Source of the DNA: Kibdelosporangium aridum
GTDB taxonomy: Bacteria; Actinomycetota; Actinomycetes; Mycobacteriales; Pseudonocardiaceae
DNA length: 64,000 bases
NCBI RefSeq assembly: GCF_900176515.1
Contig: NZ_FWXV01000005.1
Span: 557,360-621,359 of the forward strand
Reading direction: 5' to 3'
The notes under the pieces were generated by a model. It saw only the letters and a program-made list of their open reading frames with translations. It searched no databases and was not told where the DNA came from. The position numbers and the translations under genes were made by a program. Within the stretch, counting starts at the first letter, position 1; each line of letters starts with the position of its first letter. Positions 1 through 7,994 of the stretch are shown here, one piece after another.

Positions 1-65
1 CTGAACGGATGAATGTGGGGCGGGCGGCTGGTTTCTGTAGTCAGTTCCCCTGGCGCACCGTGTTA

Positions 66-1847
66 TCACCCGTCTGACCGGCTCCAAATACCCATGGGCG
101 TCGGACTTGTCAGCCACGCGACGTTCAGGTCGAACAAGGGACCGTCGTGGGTTCGCAGCCGCTCGACGAGGTCACGCTGTCGCCTGGCGAGCAAGGCGAT
201 CACCTTGGCGGGCGACGTGGTGAGCGCGTCCTGATCGGCGTTGCGGTACCAGTTGCCCAATACCTCCAACGTGAAGTCGACGACGAGCGAACCGCCGATT
301 CCGAGTGTCACGTCGCCGAACGCCCGGAATTGCCCAGTGTGCAACGACATGTTCCTGGTCGCGTTGAGCGCGTGCAGGAACGTGGCGATCCGCTGGTGCC
401 GGTCGGCCAGCCACTGTGCACAAGCGACTGGATCCAACAAACGAGCCGACCAATCCTTCACCTGCTGTGCCGCCAACGGGGACATCTGGGAGAGGAGCGA
501 GGTCAACGCGTCTCTTGCGACTGTGACCGCGGGATCCTCCGAGTTACGCTCCGGCAGCAGCAGGTCGGCCCAGGCGTTGAGGTCGTGCAGCCGGTTGAAG
601 TCGTTCGTCGTGGCGTAGTTGTCGATCAACCGCAGCTCGGCGGGCACGGTCTGGATGCCCTGGCGCAACTGCTGGTGCGCCTCGACAATCTGCTGCCGCA
701 TGGCCTGCAAGGCGAGCGCCGCGGCGATGTCCTCGCGCTTGTTCAAGCCGCACGCTTCCAAAGCGGCCCACGCCAACGCGGCTGCGGGCAGTGGAGCCTC
801 AGTGGCGCGGGCGACGTGAGCCATCCGCAGGCCGTTTCGCAATGTACCCGGCCAGTGGGACACGAGCGGGACGGCTCGGTGGACGGTCGGCGTATGGGAC
901 TGGATGTGCCGCGACTCGCCACTGTCCACCCGGGACACGAAGACGTCATCGCCGAGCGACAACGCGACCAGCCGGTGCCCTGCCATGTACTGGTCCAGCA
1001 GTTCGGCGAGTTCGCGGCGGGCAACCCGGCCTGCGCTCGGCGCATCGACCGCGCTGACCTGGCACGCCACCAGGCAAGCGGCCCCGTTGGCCGGCACCTG
1101 TCGGGTGAACCTGCGGAGGCGGCCAAGCGCGGCACCGAACCCCAGGCGTTCGGGTTCCCGTACAGCGGAACACACTGCGGTCTCGTGCAGTGCGTCGAGC
1201 CGAGTCAGCTCGGCGGCACCGTGCACGACGACGGCCACGCGATACGCCGAAGCCTCCGGAAGCAGTAGGCCTTTCAACGCGGCGGCGTCCACTTTGTTCA
1301 TCGTGCGGAACGCGCGAATCAGGTCATGGGTCAACGCTCCCGGATCACGATCAGTAGTGGCGACAAGACAGGCGAACTCGTCGGCCACCAGATCAAGGTC
1401 TCCGGCCGAGTGCCATGCCTCGGCAAGCGCGTGGTCCAGCAGCCCATGGATCTTGGGCAGGTACGCGTCGATCTCGGCAGCCGTGCTGAGCGCGAGGACC
1501 TTGAGCTCGTCGAGCGGGTTGGACTGAACAGCGATCATCGCTGCCGCGTCCACTAACGACTGACGAAGGTCATCGACGCCCCACCGCGTCACGGTATACG
1601 CTGCGGCCTCGCAGTGTGCCCGGCCCAGCGCGCGTCCCGGCTGGCCAGTGTCGGCGAAACTCCGCAGCACGGCTTGGGCCCGTGGCAGTTCGGCCGACAT
1701 GCCCGCGAGACCGGCGACGTGCTGGCTGAACAACGAGGTCCAGCTGATCGCGCGCAGGATGCGCTGCAGCAGGTACGTCTGGCCCCAGCTGACATCGCGC
1801 CGCCGGAGCTCAGCAAGCAACCGAGGGTCGAATCCGCTGAACGCCAC
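66..1847 (-). CDS. Large hypothetical protein with C-terminal HEPN-like motif
   Basis: 593-residue soluble protein from a GTG start, with no signal peptide or clear membrane segment. I do not recognise the family. The body is alpha-helical and Ala/Leu-rich. Near the C terminus an R-N-M-S-L-H stretch fits the R-x4-6-H signature of HEPN-type domains, and a hydrophobic segment follows it. It lies 22 bases downstream of a small membrane protein gene on the same strand. The motif could be chance, because the rest of the protein offers no defence or nuclease context. The start is uncertain because no strong ribosome site is visible; a later Met near residue 50 is possible. Confidence 0.6.
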   Translation of the reverse strand: MAFSGFDPRLLAELRRRDVSWGQTYLLQRILRAISWTSLFSQHVAGLAGMSAELPRAQAVLRSFADTGQPGRALGRAHCEAAAYTVTRWGVDDLRQSLVDAAAMIAVQSNPLDELKVLALSTAAEIDAYLPKIHGLLDHALAEAWHSAGDLDLVADEFACLVATTDRDPGALTHDLIRAFRTMNKVDAAALKGLLLPEASAYRVAVVVHGAAELTRLDALHETAVCSAVREPERLGFGAALGRLRRFTRQVPANGAACLVACQVSAVDAPSAGRVARRELAELLDQYMAGHRLVALSLGDDVFVSRVDSGESRHIQSHTPTVHRAVPLVSHWPGTLRNGLRMAHVARATEAPLPAAALAWAALEACGLNKREDIAAALALQAMRQQIVEAHQQLRQGIQTVPAELRLIDNYATTNDFNRLHDLNAWADLLLPERNSEDPAVTVARDALTSLLSQMSPLAAQQVKDWSARLLDPVACAQWLADRHQRIATFLHALNATRNMSLHTGQFRAFGDVTLGIGGSLVVDFTLEVLGNWYRNADQDALTTSPAKVIALLARRQRDLVERLRTHDGPLFDLNVAWLTSPTPMGIWSRSDG

Positions 1848-1869
1848 GCGACCAATCGAACCATCGAGG

Positions 1870-2217
1870 TCACGTCAGAGCGGCAGTCACCCCGCACAGC
1901 ACAGCCCAGGTGGTGGCAACCGCGACGACCTTGAGCCGACGGTTCCGGTCGGTCAGCGTCGCACCGAACGCGACCGCGTCGGTCAGGTCCGCAGCGGTCC
2001 GTGCCCACAGCACCGAACGCAGCGCCGGACCAGGCCGCGCGAACAACATTCCCAGACCGAGCGCGGTATCCCGGCCACCGATCGATCGGATGAGCACATC
2101 GGTGGCCGACGAGGCCGGTAACCCGGCCGGCTTGGCCAGGAGCTCCGGTTTGACCAGGAGCGCGGCACTGTAAGCGGCGGTCACCGCGCCGAGAAGGCGG
2201 GCTGCTGTCACGGTCAT
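1870..2217 (-). CDS. Small membrane protein (DUF4267-like)
   Basis: 115 residues from the ATG at 2217. The open frame continues upstream to 2418, but that part is arginine-rich shadow of the next gene. The protein has three or four short hydrophobic helices: an N-terminal Ala/Leu helix, a segment with RSIGGRDTALGLGML, and a C-terminal VVAVATTWAVL helix. The pattern resembles DUF4267-type small integral membrane proteins of actinobacteria, whose function is unknown. It is followed closely by the large hypothetical gene on the same strand. Family assignment is by general resemblance only. Confidence 0.6.
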   Translation of the reverse strand: MTVTAARLLGAVTAAYSAALLVKPELLAKPAGLPASSATDVLIRSIGGRDTALGLGMLFARPGPALRSVLWARTAADLTDAVAFGATLTDRNRRLKVVAVATTWAVLCGVTAALT

Positions 2218-2249
2218 TGGCACTGAGTACCCACGCGACGGCCTGGAAA

Positions 2250-2759
2250 TCAGCCGGTCTCGCCGGATGCTTTCTTCAACGCGTCGTAGCCGAGTTGCAG
2301 GGCATCCGCCGCGGCGACCGAGGTGAGCACTGTGGTCGCCAGCCGGGTGATCCGCGGCGCGAAGACCATGCCCGCGGTCAGGCCCGTGGCGATCCAGATC
2401 GCCAGGCAGAACGGGCACGTCAGCAGTTCACCCACGGCGTGCCGTACGCCGTGGCCGCGAACGGACTCGTTCAGCTCACCGTCACCGGCGGGCTCCTCGT
2501 ACCTGGTGAACGGCGCCCGCAACGGACTGGTGACCGCGTCTTTCGCGATCAGCCTGCTGGCCTTGTGGGTAGCGATGCTCAGCAGTGCCGTATCGCCGAA
2601 ACTGAACCGCTCGGGCATGCGTTTTCCCAGCAGCCTTCCGGTGAGCGCGAGCGCTCCGGTGACTCCACCATAGACACTCAACGCACCCAGATAGCCCTGT
2701 AGGGGCCGTTCCTCTTTGCCGTTTTCGTACTGCCGTCGCACTTGCTCCAGTGTTCGCAC
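2250..2759 (-). CDS. DUF1360 membrane protein
   Basis: 169 residues from the GTG at 2759; the much longer upstream open frame is low-complexity antisense of the VanZ gene. Visible features are the motif ATHKASRLIAKDAVTSPLRAP, a CPFCLAIW motif and two or three transmembrane helices, all typical of DUF1360 proteins (YjcA-like). Their role is not established. It is divergent from the VanZ/RDD gene, with about 27 bases between the proposed starts, so the two probably share a promoter region. The small membrane gene at 1870 follows on the same strand. Confidence 0.75.
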   Translation of the reverse strand: MRTLEQVRRQYENGKEERPLQGYLGALSVYGGVTGALALTGRLLGKRMPERFSFGDTALLSIATHKASRLIAKDAVTSPLRAPFTRYEEPAGDGELNESVRGHGVRHAVGELLTCPFCLAIWIATGLTAGMVFAPRITRLATTVLTSVAAADALQLGYDALKKASGETG

Positions 2760-2786
2760 CTGGCTCGGATACCCGATCCATCCCGC

Positions 2787-3971
2787 TTGATTCACGTCCA
2801 AGTTGCCGGGTTTGCGGCCGACCTGTATTACGTAACGGTGCTTTCTGCTGTGCTCGCGATCGTCGGCGGGTGTTTCCTGGCTGTACTGCTGTCCTTGCCG
2901 TTCGTGGTGGTGAGCTACCGGCGCCGTGGCGAGCTGGGGTTCGGCCGGATCGTGCTCGCGGTCGGTTTTGTGATCTACGCGCTGGCGATCGCGACGTACA
3001 CTTTGCTGCCGTTGCCGCAGATCAACGACACATGGTGCGTTCAGCACGCGGCGTTCGCCTCCCCGCAGTTGAACCTCATGCAGTTCCTGGCCGACATCCG
3101 CCATGAACAGCGTGGCACGAGCGTGAGCGCCTACCTGCACAACCCCGCAGTCCAACAGACGGTCTTCAACATCTTCCTGTTCGTGCCGCTGGGTATGTTC
3201 CTGAAGGGGTTCTTCGGCCGGGGTGCGGCCAGCACCATCACCATCGGGTTCGGGGTGTCCCTGCTGGTCGAGTTCACCCAGTTGACCGGCAACTGGTTCC
3301 TGTTCCCGTGCCCGTACCGGCTGTTCGATGTGGACGACCTGATCACCAACACCCTCGGCACCGCGGTGGGTGTGGCGTTCGCGCCCCTGCTCAGGCCGCT
3401 GGCCGGGCATGTTCCGACCGCTCCGCCGACCGCGCCGCGGCCGGTGACCGCGTGGCGCAGGCTGCTCGGGATGCTGCTCGACATGATCTCGGTGTACGTG
3501 GTCGGCGGATTCCTTTTCGGCACCGTCAACGTCGTGATCATCTACGTGTTCGGCGGCGCGGGCATCCAGCAGTCGTGGTGGACCACGGCCCTCGTCCTGT
3601 GGGTGCCCATGTTCTTTTTCCTGGTGTTGCCGTCCTTCGGCAAGGACGGCGCGACGGTCGGTCAGCGAGCCGTGCGCCTGGCCCGGGTCCGCCGTGACGG
3701 TCGCCCAGCCGGTGCACGGGTGGTGATCGCCCTGCTGACCGGAAGCACCGGCTACTTCCTCTGCACGGGACTGGCTTCGGTCGCGCCGGTGTTCAATTGG
3801 TTCGCGTTCCTGTTGGTACTGGGCGCTTTCGTGCTTGTGTGGCCGCGTCGGCACCGCGGACTGTCCGGACTGGTCTCCGGCTTGTCTATTGTGGATTCAC
3901 GGGATCATCGCGCAACCGGCTGTACAGCAGACCGTCCCGCCACTGACCGGCACGAAACTCGCACGCCCTGA
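2787..3971 (+). CDS. VanZ / RDD domain membrane protein
   Basis: About 394 residues from a TTG at 2787. GTG 2838 and TTG 2742 are alternatives and none has a good ribosome site. The N-terminal half is a VanZ-like domain: four to five helices, with ATYTLLPLP after the second helix and NIFLFVPLGMFL followed by VEFTQLTG and the DVDDLITNTLG motif. The C-terminal half has an RDD-like domain (TVGQRAVRLARVRRDGR) with three helices. VanZ family members are linked to lipophilic glycopeptide resistance, but most have no known role. The last 86 bases overlap the convergent GNAT gene, so the extreme C terminus may be poorly conserved. Confidence 0.75.
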   Translation: MIHVQVAGFAADLYYVTVLSAVLAIVGGCFLAVLLSLPFVVVSYRRRGELGFGRIVLAVGFVIYALAIATYTLLPLPQINDTWCVQHAAFASPQLNLMQFLADIRHEQRGTSVSAYLHNPAVQQTVFNIFLFVPLGMFLKGFFGRGAASTITIGFGVSLLVEFTQLTGNWFLFPCPYRLFDVDDLITNTLGTAVGVAFAPLLRPLAGHVPTAPPTAPRPVTAWRRLLGMLLDMISVYVVGGFLFGTVNVVIIYVFGGAGIQQSWWTTALVLWVPMFFFLVLPSFGKDGATVGQRAVRLARVRRDGRPAGARVVIALLTGSTGYFLCTGLASVAPVFNWFAFLLVLGAFVLVWPRRHRGLSGLVSGLSIVDSRDHRATGCTADRPATDRHETRTP

Positions 3972-4400
3972 CCACGCCTTCCAACTGGAAGCCCGCCTTC
4001 TCCAACGCCCGCTGCTCGGCGATGTTCTCGGGGTGGGTACCAGCCTGGATTCGTTGCACCGGAGTGTGTTCGAACAGGTAATCGCACAGCATCGCCTGCG
4101 CCCGCCAACCGAAGCCTTTGCCGCGCCATTCCGGGAGCAACACTATGCCGATCTCCCAGTAATACGACGAAGGCGTGTACGACCCTTTGCGCCAGCCCAC
4201 GTTTCCCGCTGCCACACCATCGACGTCGACGATCAACCTGCCGCCGTCGGGGCCCAGAAAACCGTCTTTGGCGAATCGCCGTGCGGGCTCCTGTGCGTCG
4301 TGGAAGCCACGCCAGTCAAGACCGACCAGGCCCGGTTCCAGTAAATACCGCCGGAACATGGCCAGGTCGGCTTCGGTTACCGGTCGTAGGTCGATGTCAT
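3886..4400 (-). pseudogene. GNAT N-acetyltransferase (RimJ/RimL type) with frameshifted start
   Basis: The reading frame encodes a RimJ/L-type acetyltransferase: IDLRPVTEADL, a central EIGIVLLPEWRGKGFG acetyl-CoA loop, and HPENIAEQRALEKAGF near the C terminus. The expected start ATG at 4400 overlaps the stop of the upstream PBP gene (ATGA) but is one base out of frame: read from it, translation ends after seven codons. The acetyltransferase frame has no ATG, GTG or TTG near its natural N terminus; the next in-frame ATG (at MFRRYLL) would remove the first beta strand. One missing base after the fifth nucleotide explains this. It may be a true lesion, a sequencing error, or a gene started from a non-canonical codon. 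Confidence 0.6.
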
Positions 4401-6499
4401 CTCCCCAGAATGGCCTGCATCGCCTTGAAGTACGGCGGTGCGGCCACTGTACCGCCGAACGCGCCGTGCCCGCAGGAACCGATGTGGACCGGGGTTCCGG
4501 GGCAGAGCTGGCCCGGTTTGTTGCCGTCCGCGAAGACCAGCGACGACACCGCGTACCTGTCGACACCGCCGACGAACGCGACCGACTGGTTGGTCTGCGT
4601 GGTACCGGTCTTGCCGATGTCCGGACGCGTCCAGCCCGCGGCATGAGCGGACGCCGCGGTCGTACCGCTGACGGTGTCCTGGCTCAGGCCGGTCATCAAC
4701 GTGCTGGCCACATCGCTGGAAATGGCTTGCTCGCACCCGGAAGCCTGGTAGCTGACGGGATTTCCGGCCGCGTCGGTCACCGACAGGACCGGTGTCGGCG
4801 CGCACCAGATACCGCCGCTCATCAGCGTCGCGGGCACGTTGGCCAGCTCCAACGGGCTGACCGGGCTGTTGCCGAGCGTGAAGGACGGCTTGTCCTGGAA
4901 GTACTGCGTCTGCGACTGGTTGCGCTGCGGGTCGTTCGAGTTGGGGTCGGGTTTCTGGCCGGCGGCGTTGCTTTGCATGGTCGTGCGCAGACCGAGCCGC
5001 GACGCCATGGCGACCACCGCGGGCACGCCGACTTGCTGCTCCAGTCCGACGAACGCCGTGTTGGGCGACGTGGCAAGGCCGTTGGTCAGTGAGATGGGGT
5101 CGGAGTAGTTGCCGTCGTTGTGCACGGTGTAGCAGTTGCGGTTGCCGGGCACGGGGAAGCATTGGCTGGGCGGGTTCGGCAGTTGGGTGTCGAGTGTCGC
5201 CGTGCCGGACTCCAGTGCTGCCGCGGCCGTGAAGATCTTGAACACCGAACCCGAACCGAACGGGTCGCTCACCTCGGTGACCAGGTTGCGCGTGGTCTGG
5301 CCCTGGCTCGCATCCGTGCCGAGGGTGCGGTTGGCCACCAGTGCGAGGATTTCGTGTGACGTCGAGCCTGGCGAGACGATGGCCATCGTGTTGGCGACAC
5401 CGGGTTGCTTGGTGGGTACGTTGGCGTCGACCGCGTTCTTGGCCGCCGCGCTGACCTTGCTGTCCATTGTGGTCTTGATGGTCAGCCCGCCGTTGGTCAG
5501 CTGCTCCTGGCTGATCCCGGCCTGCTGCAGGTACGTCAGTGCGTACTGGCAGAAGAACCCGGCGTCCGGTTGCGCGCTGTAGCACGTGCTCGACGGCACG
5601 TTCGGGCCGGTGACACCGAGCGGCGCGGCCTTGGCCTGCGCCGCGGTCTGCGCGTCGATGGCCTTGTTGGCCAGCATCGCGTCGATCACCATGTCACGCC
5701 TGTGCTGCGCGTTGACTGGCTTCGTGTACGGGTTGAAGGTCGTGGGGTTGTTGACCATCCCGGCCAGCAACGCCGCCTGCGGCACGGTCAGTTTGTCCGC
5801 TGTGGTGCCGAAATAGGCGCGGGCAGCGGCTTCGACGCCGTAGATCTTGCCGGTGAACTCGACGACGTTCAGGTAGTCGGTCAGGATCTCGTCCTTGGAC
5901 AAGTGCTTGTCCAACTCGATCGCCGACCGGGCCTCGCGCATCTTGCGGGTCAGGGTGTCCGCGCGGTCGGCGGCCTGCGCCGCCGGGTTGTCCTTGTCGG
6001 CGACGTTGATCAGGTAGTTCTTCACCAATTGCTGGGTGATGGTCGAGCCGCCCTGGTGGTCACCGCCGGTCGCGTCGGAGATCGCGGCACGGGCCACGCC
6101 CTTCGGGTCGATCCCGTGCTCCTGGTAGAACCGCCGGTCCTCAATGGACACAACGGCGTTCTTCATCGCGGCGGAGATCTTGTCGCCCGTGACGGCGATC
6201 CGGTACTGGTCGAAAACGGTGGCGATCGGGGTGCCGTCCCGGTCGGTGACCGTGGTCACGCCGGGCAGATCCTTCGATATCGACGCCGGGGCGATCCGCA
6301 CGACGGAATCACTCACATCGGCGGCGACAACACCCGCGCTAATCGTCACTGGGGCCAGAATTCCGGCGACAAGACCACCGGCGGCGGCACAGCCGCCAAG
6401 AAGCTTGAGGAGATTTCGACTAGCCGACACCAGATCGAATGTACGCCCCGCTGACCAGGCAGAATGGACGAAGCGCGCATTACGGAGAGCCTGGATCAC
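4397..6499 (-). CDS. Class A penicillin-binding protein (glycosyltransferase + transpeptidase)
   Basis: 700-residue bifunctional peptidoglycan synthase. There is one N-terminal membrane anchor (residues 32-60). A GT51 domain follows, with the catalytic E120-D121 (EDRRFYQEHG) and GGSTITQQLVKNYL (150-163). A transpeptidase domain carries S418-V-F-K421, S478-P-N480 and K630-T-G632. It polymerises lipid II and cross-links stem peptides on the outer face of the membrane. The SxxK box reads SVFK, as in some actinobacterial PonA-type enzymes. Four cysteines in the catalytic half could form disulfides. There is no PASTA domain or long C-terminal tail. The gene is divergent from the PurM-like gene, and its stop overlaps the GNAT ATG. 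Confidence 0.92.
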   Translation of the reverse strand: MIQALRNARFVHSAWSAGRTFDLVSASRNLLKLLGGCAAAGGLVAGILAPVTISAGVVAADVSDSVVRIAPASISKDLPGVTTVTDRDGTPIATVFDQYRIAVTGDKISAAMKNAVVSIEDRRFYQEHGIDPKGVARAAISDATGGDHQGGSTITQQLVKNYLINVADKDNPAAQAADRADTLTRKMREARSAIELDKHLSKDEILTDYLNVVEFTGKIYGVEAAARAYFGTTADKLTVPQAALLAGMVNNPTTFNPYTKPVNAQHRRDMVIDAMLANKAIDAQTAAQAKAAPLGVTGPNVPSSTCYSAQPDAGFFCQYALTYLQQAGISQEQLTNGGLTIKTTMDSKVSAAAKNAVDANVPTKQPGVANTMAIVSPGSTSHEILALVANRTLGTDASQGQTTRNLVTEVSDPFGSGSVFKIFTAAAALESGTATLDTQLPNPPSQCFPVPGNRNCYTVHNDGNYSDPISLTNGLATSPNTAFVGLEQQVGVPAVVAMASRLGLRTTMQSNAAGQKPDPNSNDPQRNQSQTQYFQDKPSFTLGNSPVSPLELANVPATLMSGGIWCAPTPVLSVTDAAGNPVSYQASGCEQAISSDVASTLMTGLSQDTVSGTTAASAHAAGWTRPDIGKTGTTQTNQSVAFVGGVDRYAVSSLVFADGNKPGQLCPGTPVHIGSCGHGAFGGTVAAPPYFKAMQAILGR

Positions 6500-6659
6500 G
6501 CCCTGTGCCGGGTGACTCCGGTCACTGGTTCGGGTATCAGCGGCAAACCGCCTGGTGGCAGCGGGGCGATCACCCCATCGGGGGCACTAGGGTGAGAACG
6601 CCCCGGCGGAAATCCCGGCGGGCCCACGGAGCCGATTTTTCGACGAGGTGTGACGAGAA

Positions 6660-7763
6660 GTGTCCAACCTGGGTGAGTACCAGCGCGCGGGCGTCGACTA
6701 TTCCATTCTGGACAAGGTCAAGCGGGACGCGGTGCACCGTGCCGCGGCCACGAGTGGCCTGCTCGCCGGGCACGGCGCCGAGGAGGTCAGCGGCTCCCGC
6801 GGCTCGACCGCGTACGTGTTGAAGGTCGGTGGTCTCACCCTGGCCACTGTCACCGAGGGCCTCGGCACCAAATCGGTCATCGCCGAGGACTACTTGGCAC
6901 TCACCGGCGAGAGCCGGTTCGCGGACGTGGCGGTGGACGCCGTGGCCGCGATCGTGAACGACGTGATCTCCGTCGGCGCCAACCCAATGGTGGTCACCGC
7001 GTACTTCGCCACCGGCGACGCGGCCTGGTACTCCGACGAACGCAAATCACTGGAACTGTTGGCAGGCTGGCAGAAAGCCTGCGAGCTGTCCGGCGCGACC
7101 TGGGGTGGCGGCGAGTCGCCCGCGCTGCCCGGCATGCTGACCGGAGCGGGCATCGAACTCGCCGGCAGCGCGCTGGCCCGGGTGCCCGACGGCCGTGAAC
7201 CGGTCTTCGGCGACGCGGTCACACCCGGCGACAAGATCGTCGTCCTGCCCAGCTCCGGCCTGCACACCAACGGCTCATCGCTGGCCCGGCGCATCGCCAG
7301 CCAGCTCCCCGACGGCCTGCGGACGAAGCTGCCGAGCGGCCGTGACCTCGGCGCCGCACTGCTCGACCCGTCGGTGCTCTACCCGGCATTCGTCCGTGCG
7401 CTGCTGGATTCTCCGGTGCAGCCGCACTTCCTGAACCCGATCACCGGCCACGGCCTGCTGAAGATGATGCGCTCATCGACGAACGTCCGGTACGTCCTGG
7501 ACACGGTGCCCGAGGTCCCCGAGGTGCTCGAGTTCCTCGCCGAGCAGGCGGGGATGTCGGCCGCGGAGTCGTACGCCACCCTGAACATGGGCTTCGGCTA
7601 CGTCGCGGTCGTCCCCGCCGACGACGCCGACAAGACCGTCGAGATCGCCCGCGCCGCCGGCTACGACGCCATCGTCGCTGGTGAGGTCGTGGCGGGCGAC
7701 CGCTCGGTGTCCGTGCCGTCGCTGGGCATCGAGTACCAGGACGAGGAATTCAAGGTCACCTGA
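6660..7763 (+). CDS. PurM-like AIR synthase paralogue
   Basis: 367 residues from a GTG start. It has the two-domain PurM/SelD fold: an N-terminal half with TEGLGTKSVIAEDY and AVAAIVNDVISVGANP, and a C-terminal AIRS_C half with PSSGLHTNGSSLARRI and NPITGHGLLKMM. True PurM has a (G)TDGVGTK nucleotide motif and normally sits beside purF. Here the motif reads TEGLGTK and there is no purine gene nearby, so this is probably one of the AIR-synthase-related paralogues of unknown substrate rather than the housekeeping enzyme. A hairpin shared with the convergent small gene lies just after the stop. Confidence 0.75.
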   Translation: MSNLGEYQRAGVDYSILDKVKRDAVHRAAATSGLLAGHGAEEVSGSRGSTAYVLKVGGLTLATVTEGLGTKSVIAEDYLALTGESRFADVAVDAVAAIVNDVISVGANPMVVTAYFATGDAAWYSDERKSLELLAGWQKACELSGATWGGGESPALPGMLTGAGIELAGSALARVPDGREPVFGDAVTPGDKIVVLPSSGLHTNGSSLARRIASQLPDGLRTKLPSGRDLGAALLDPSVLYPAFVRALLDSPVQPHFLNPITGHGLLKMMRSSTNVRYVLDTVPEVPEVLEFLAEQAGMSAAESYATLNMGFGYVAVVPADDADKTVEIARAAGYDAIVAGEVVAGDRSVSVPSLGIEYQDEEFKVT

Positions 7764-7770
7764 TGGCTGG

Positions 7771-7803
7771 CCGAGCCTGCGGCGACTACCGCCGCAGGCT
7801 CGG
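7771..7803. terminator. Hairpin at convergent gene ends
   Basis: A perfect 13-bp inverted repeat (CCGAGCCTGCGGC / GCCGCAGGCTCGG) with a 7-nt loop lies 7 bases after the PurM-like stop. It has no T-tract, as is usual in actinobacteria. The same bases form the last codons and stop of the small minus-strand gene at 7786, so the hairpin could serve both convergent transcripts. Confidence 0.65.
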
Positions 7804-7941
7804 TGGATAGCTGTCGAGGACGATGTAGTCCGCATCCGAGTTCGCCGCGCCGTCGATGCGGTAGTCGAACTCTCCGGTGGCCCATCGTGCGTAGGTCGGG
7901 CATTCGGCCTGTCGCACGTTGACGTAGCTGAACATCCCCAT
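7786..7941 (-). CDS. 51-residue small protein (MGMF-type N terminus)
   Basis: A short open frame of 52 codons starting ATG-GGG-ATG-TTC at 7941, with an alternative ATG at 7935. It ends inside the hairpin at 7771-7803. The product begins MGMFSYVNVRQAECP and has a balanced, non-shadow composition (several Tyr, Asp, Asn, one Cys), unlike the Arg/Pro-rich open frames around it. The MGMF start is seen in families of small proteins of unknown function. It lies 54 bases downstream of the lipoprotein gene on the same strand. No strong ribosome site is visible, so translation is inferred from composition only. Confidence 0.5.
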   Translation of the reverse strand: MGMFSYVNVRQAECPTYARWATGEFDYRIDGAANSDADYIVLDSYPPSLRR

Positions 7942-7994
7942 GCCGAGATGCAAGCACGTCCACGTCCGCCTCGGAACCGAGTTTCAGCCGGACT

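Noticed and set aside
2760..3854. A minus-strand open frame continuing upstream of the DUF1360 gene through the VanZ/RDD gene
   Set aside because: The upstream part is Arg/Gln/Glu/His-rich low-complexity sequence antisense to a membrane protein with clear VanZ motifs; only the part after GTG 2759 is real.
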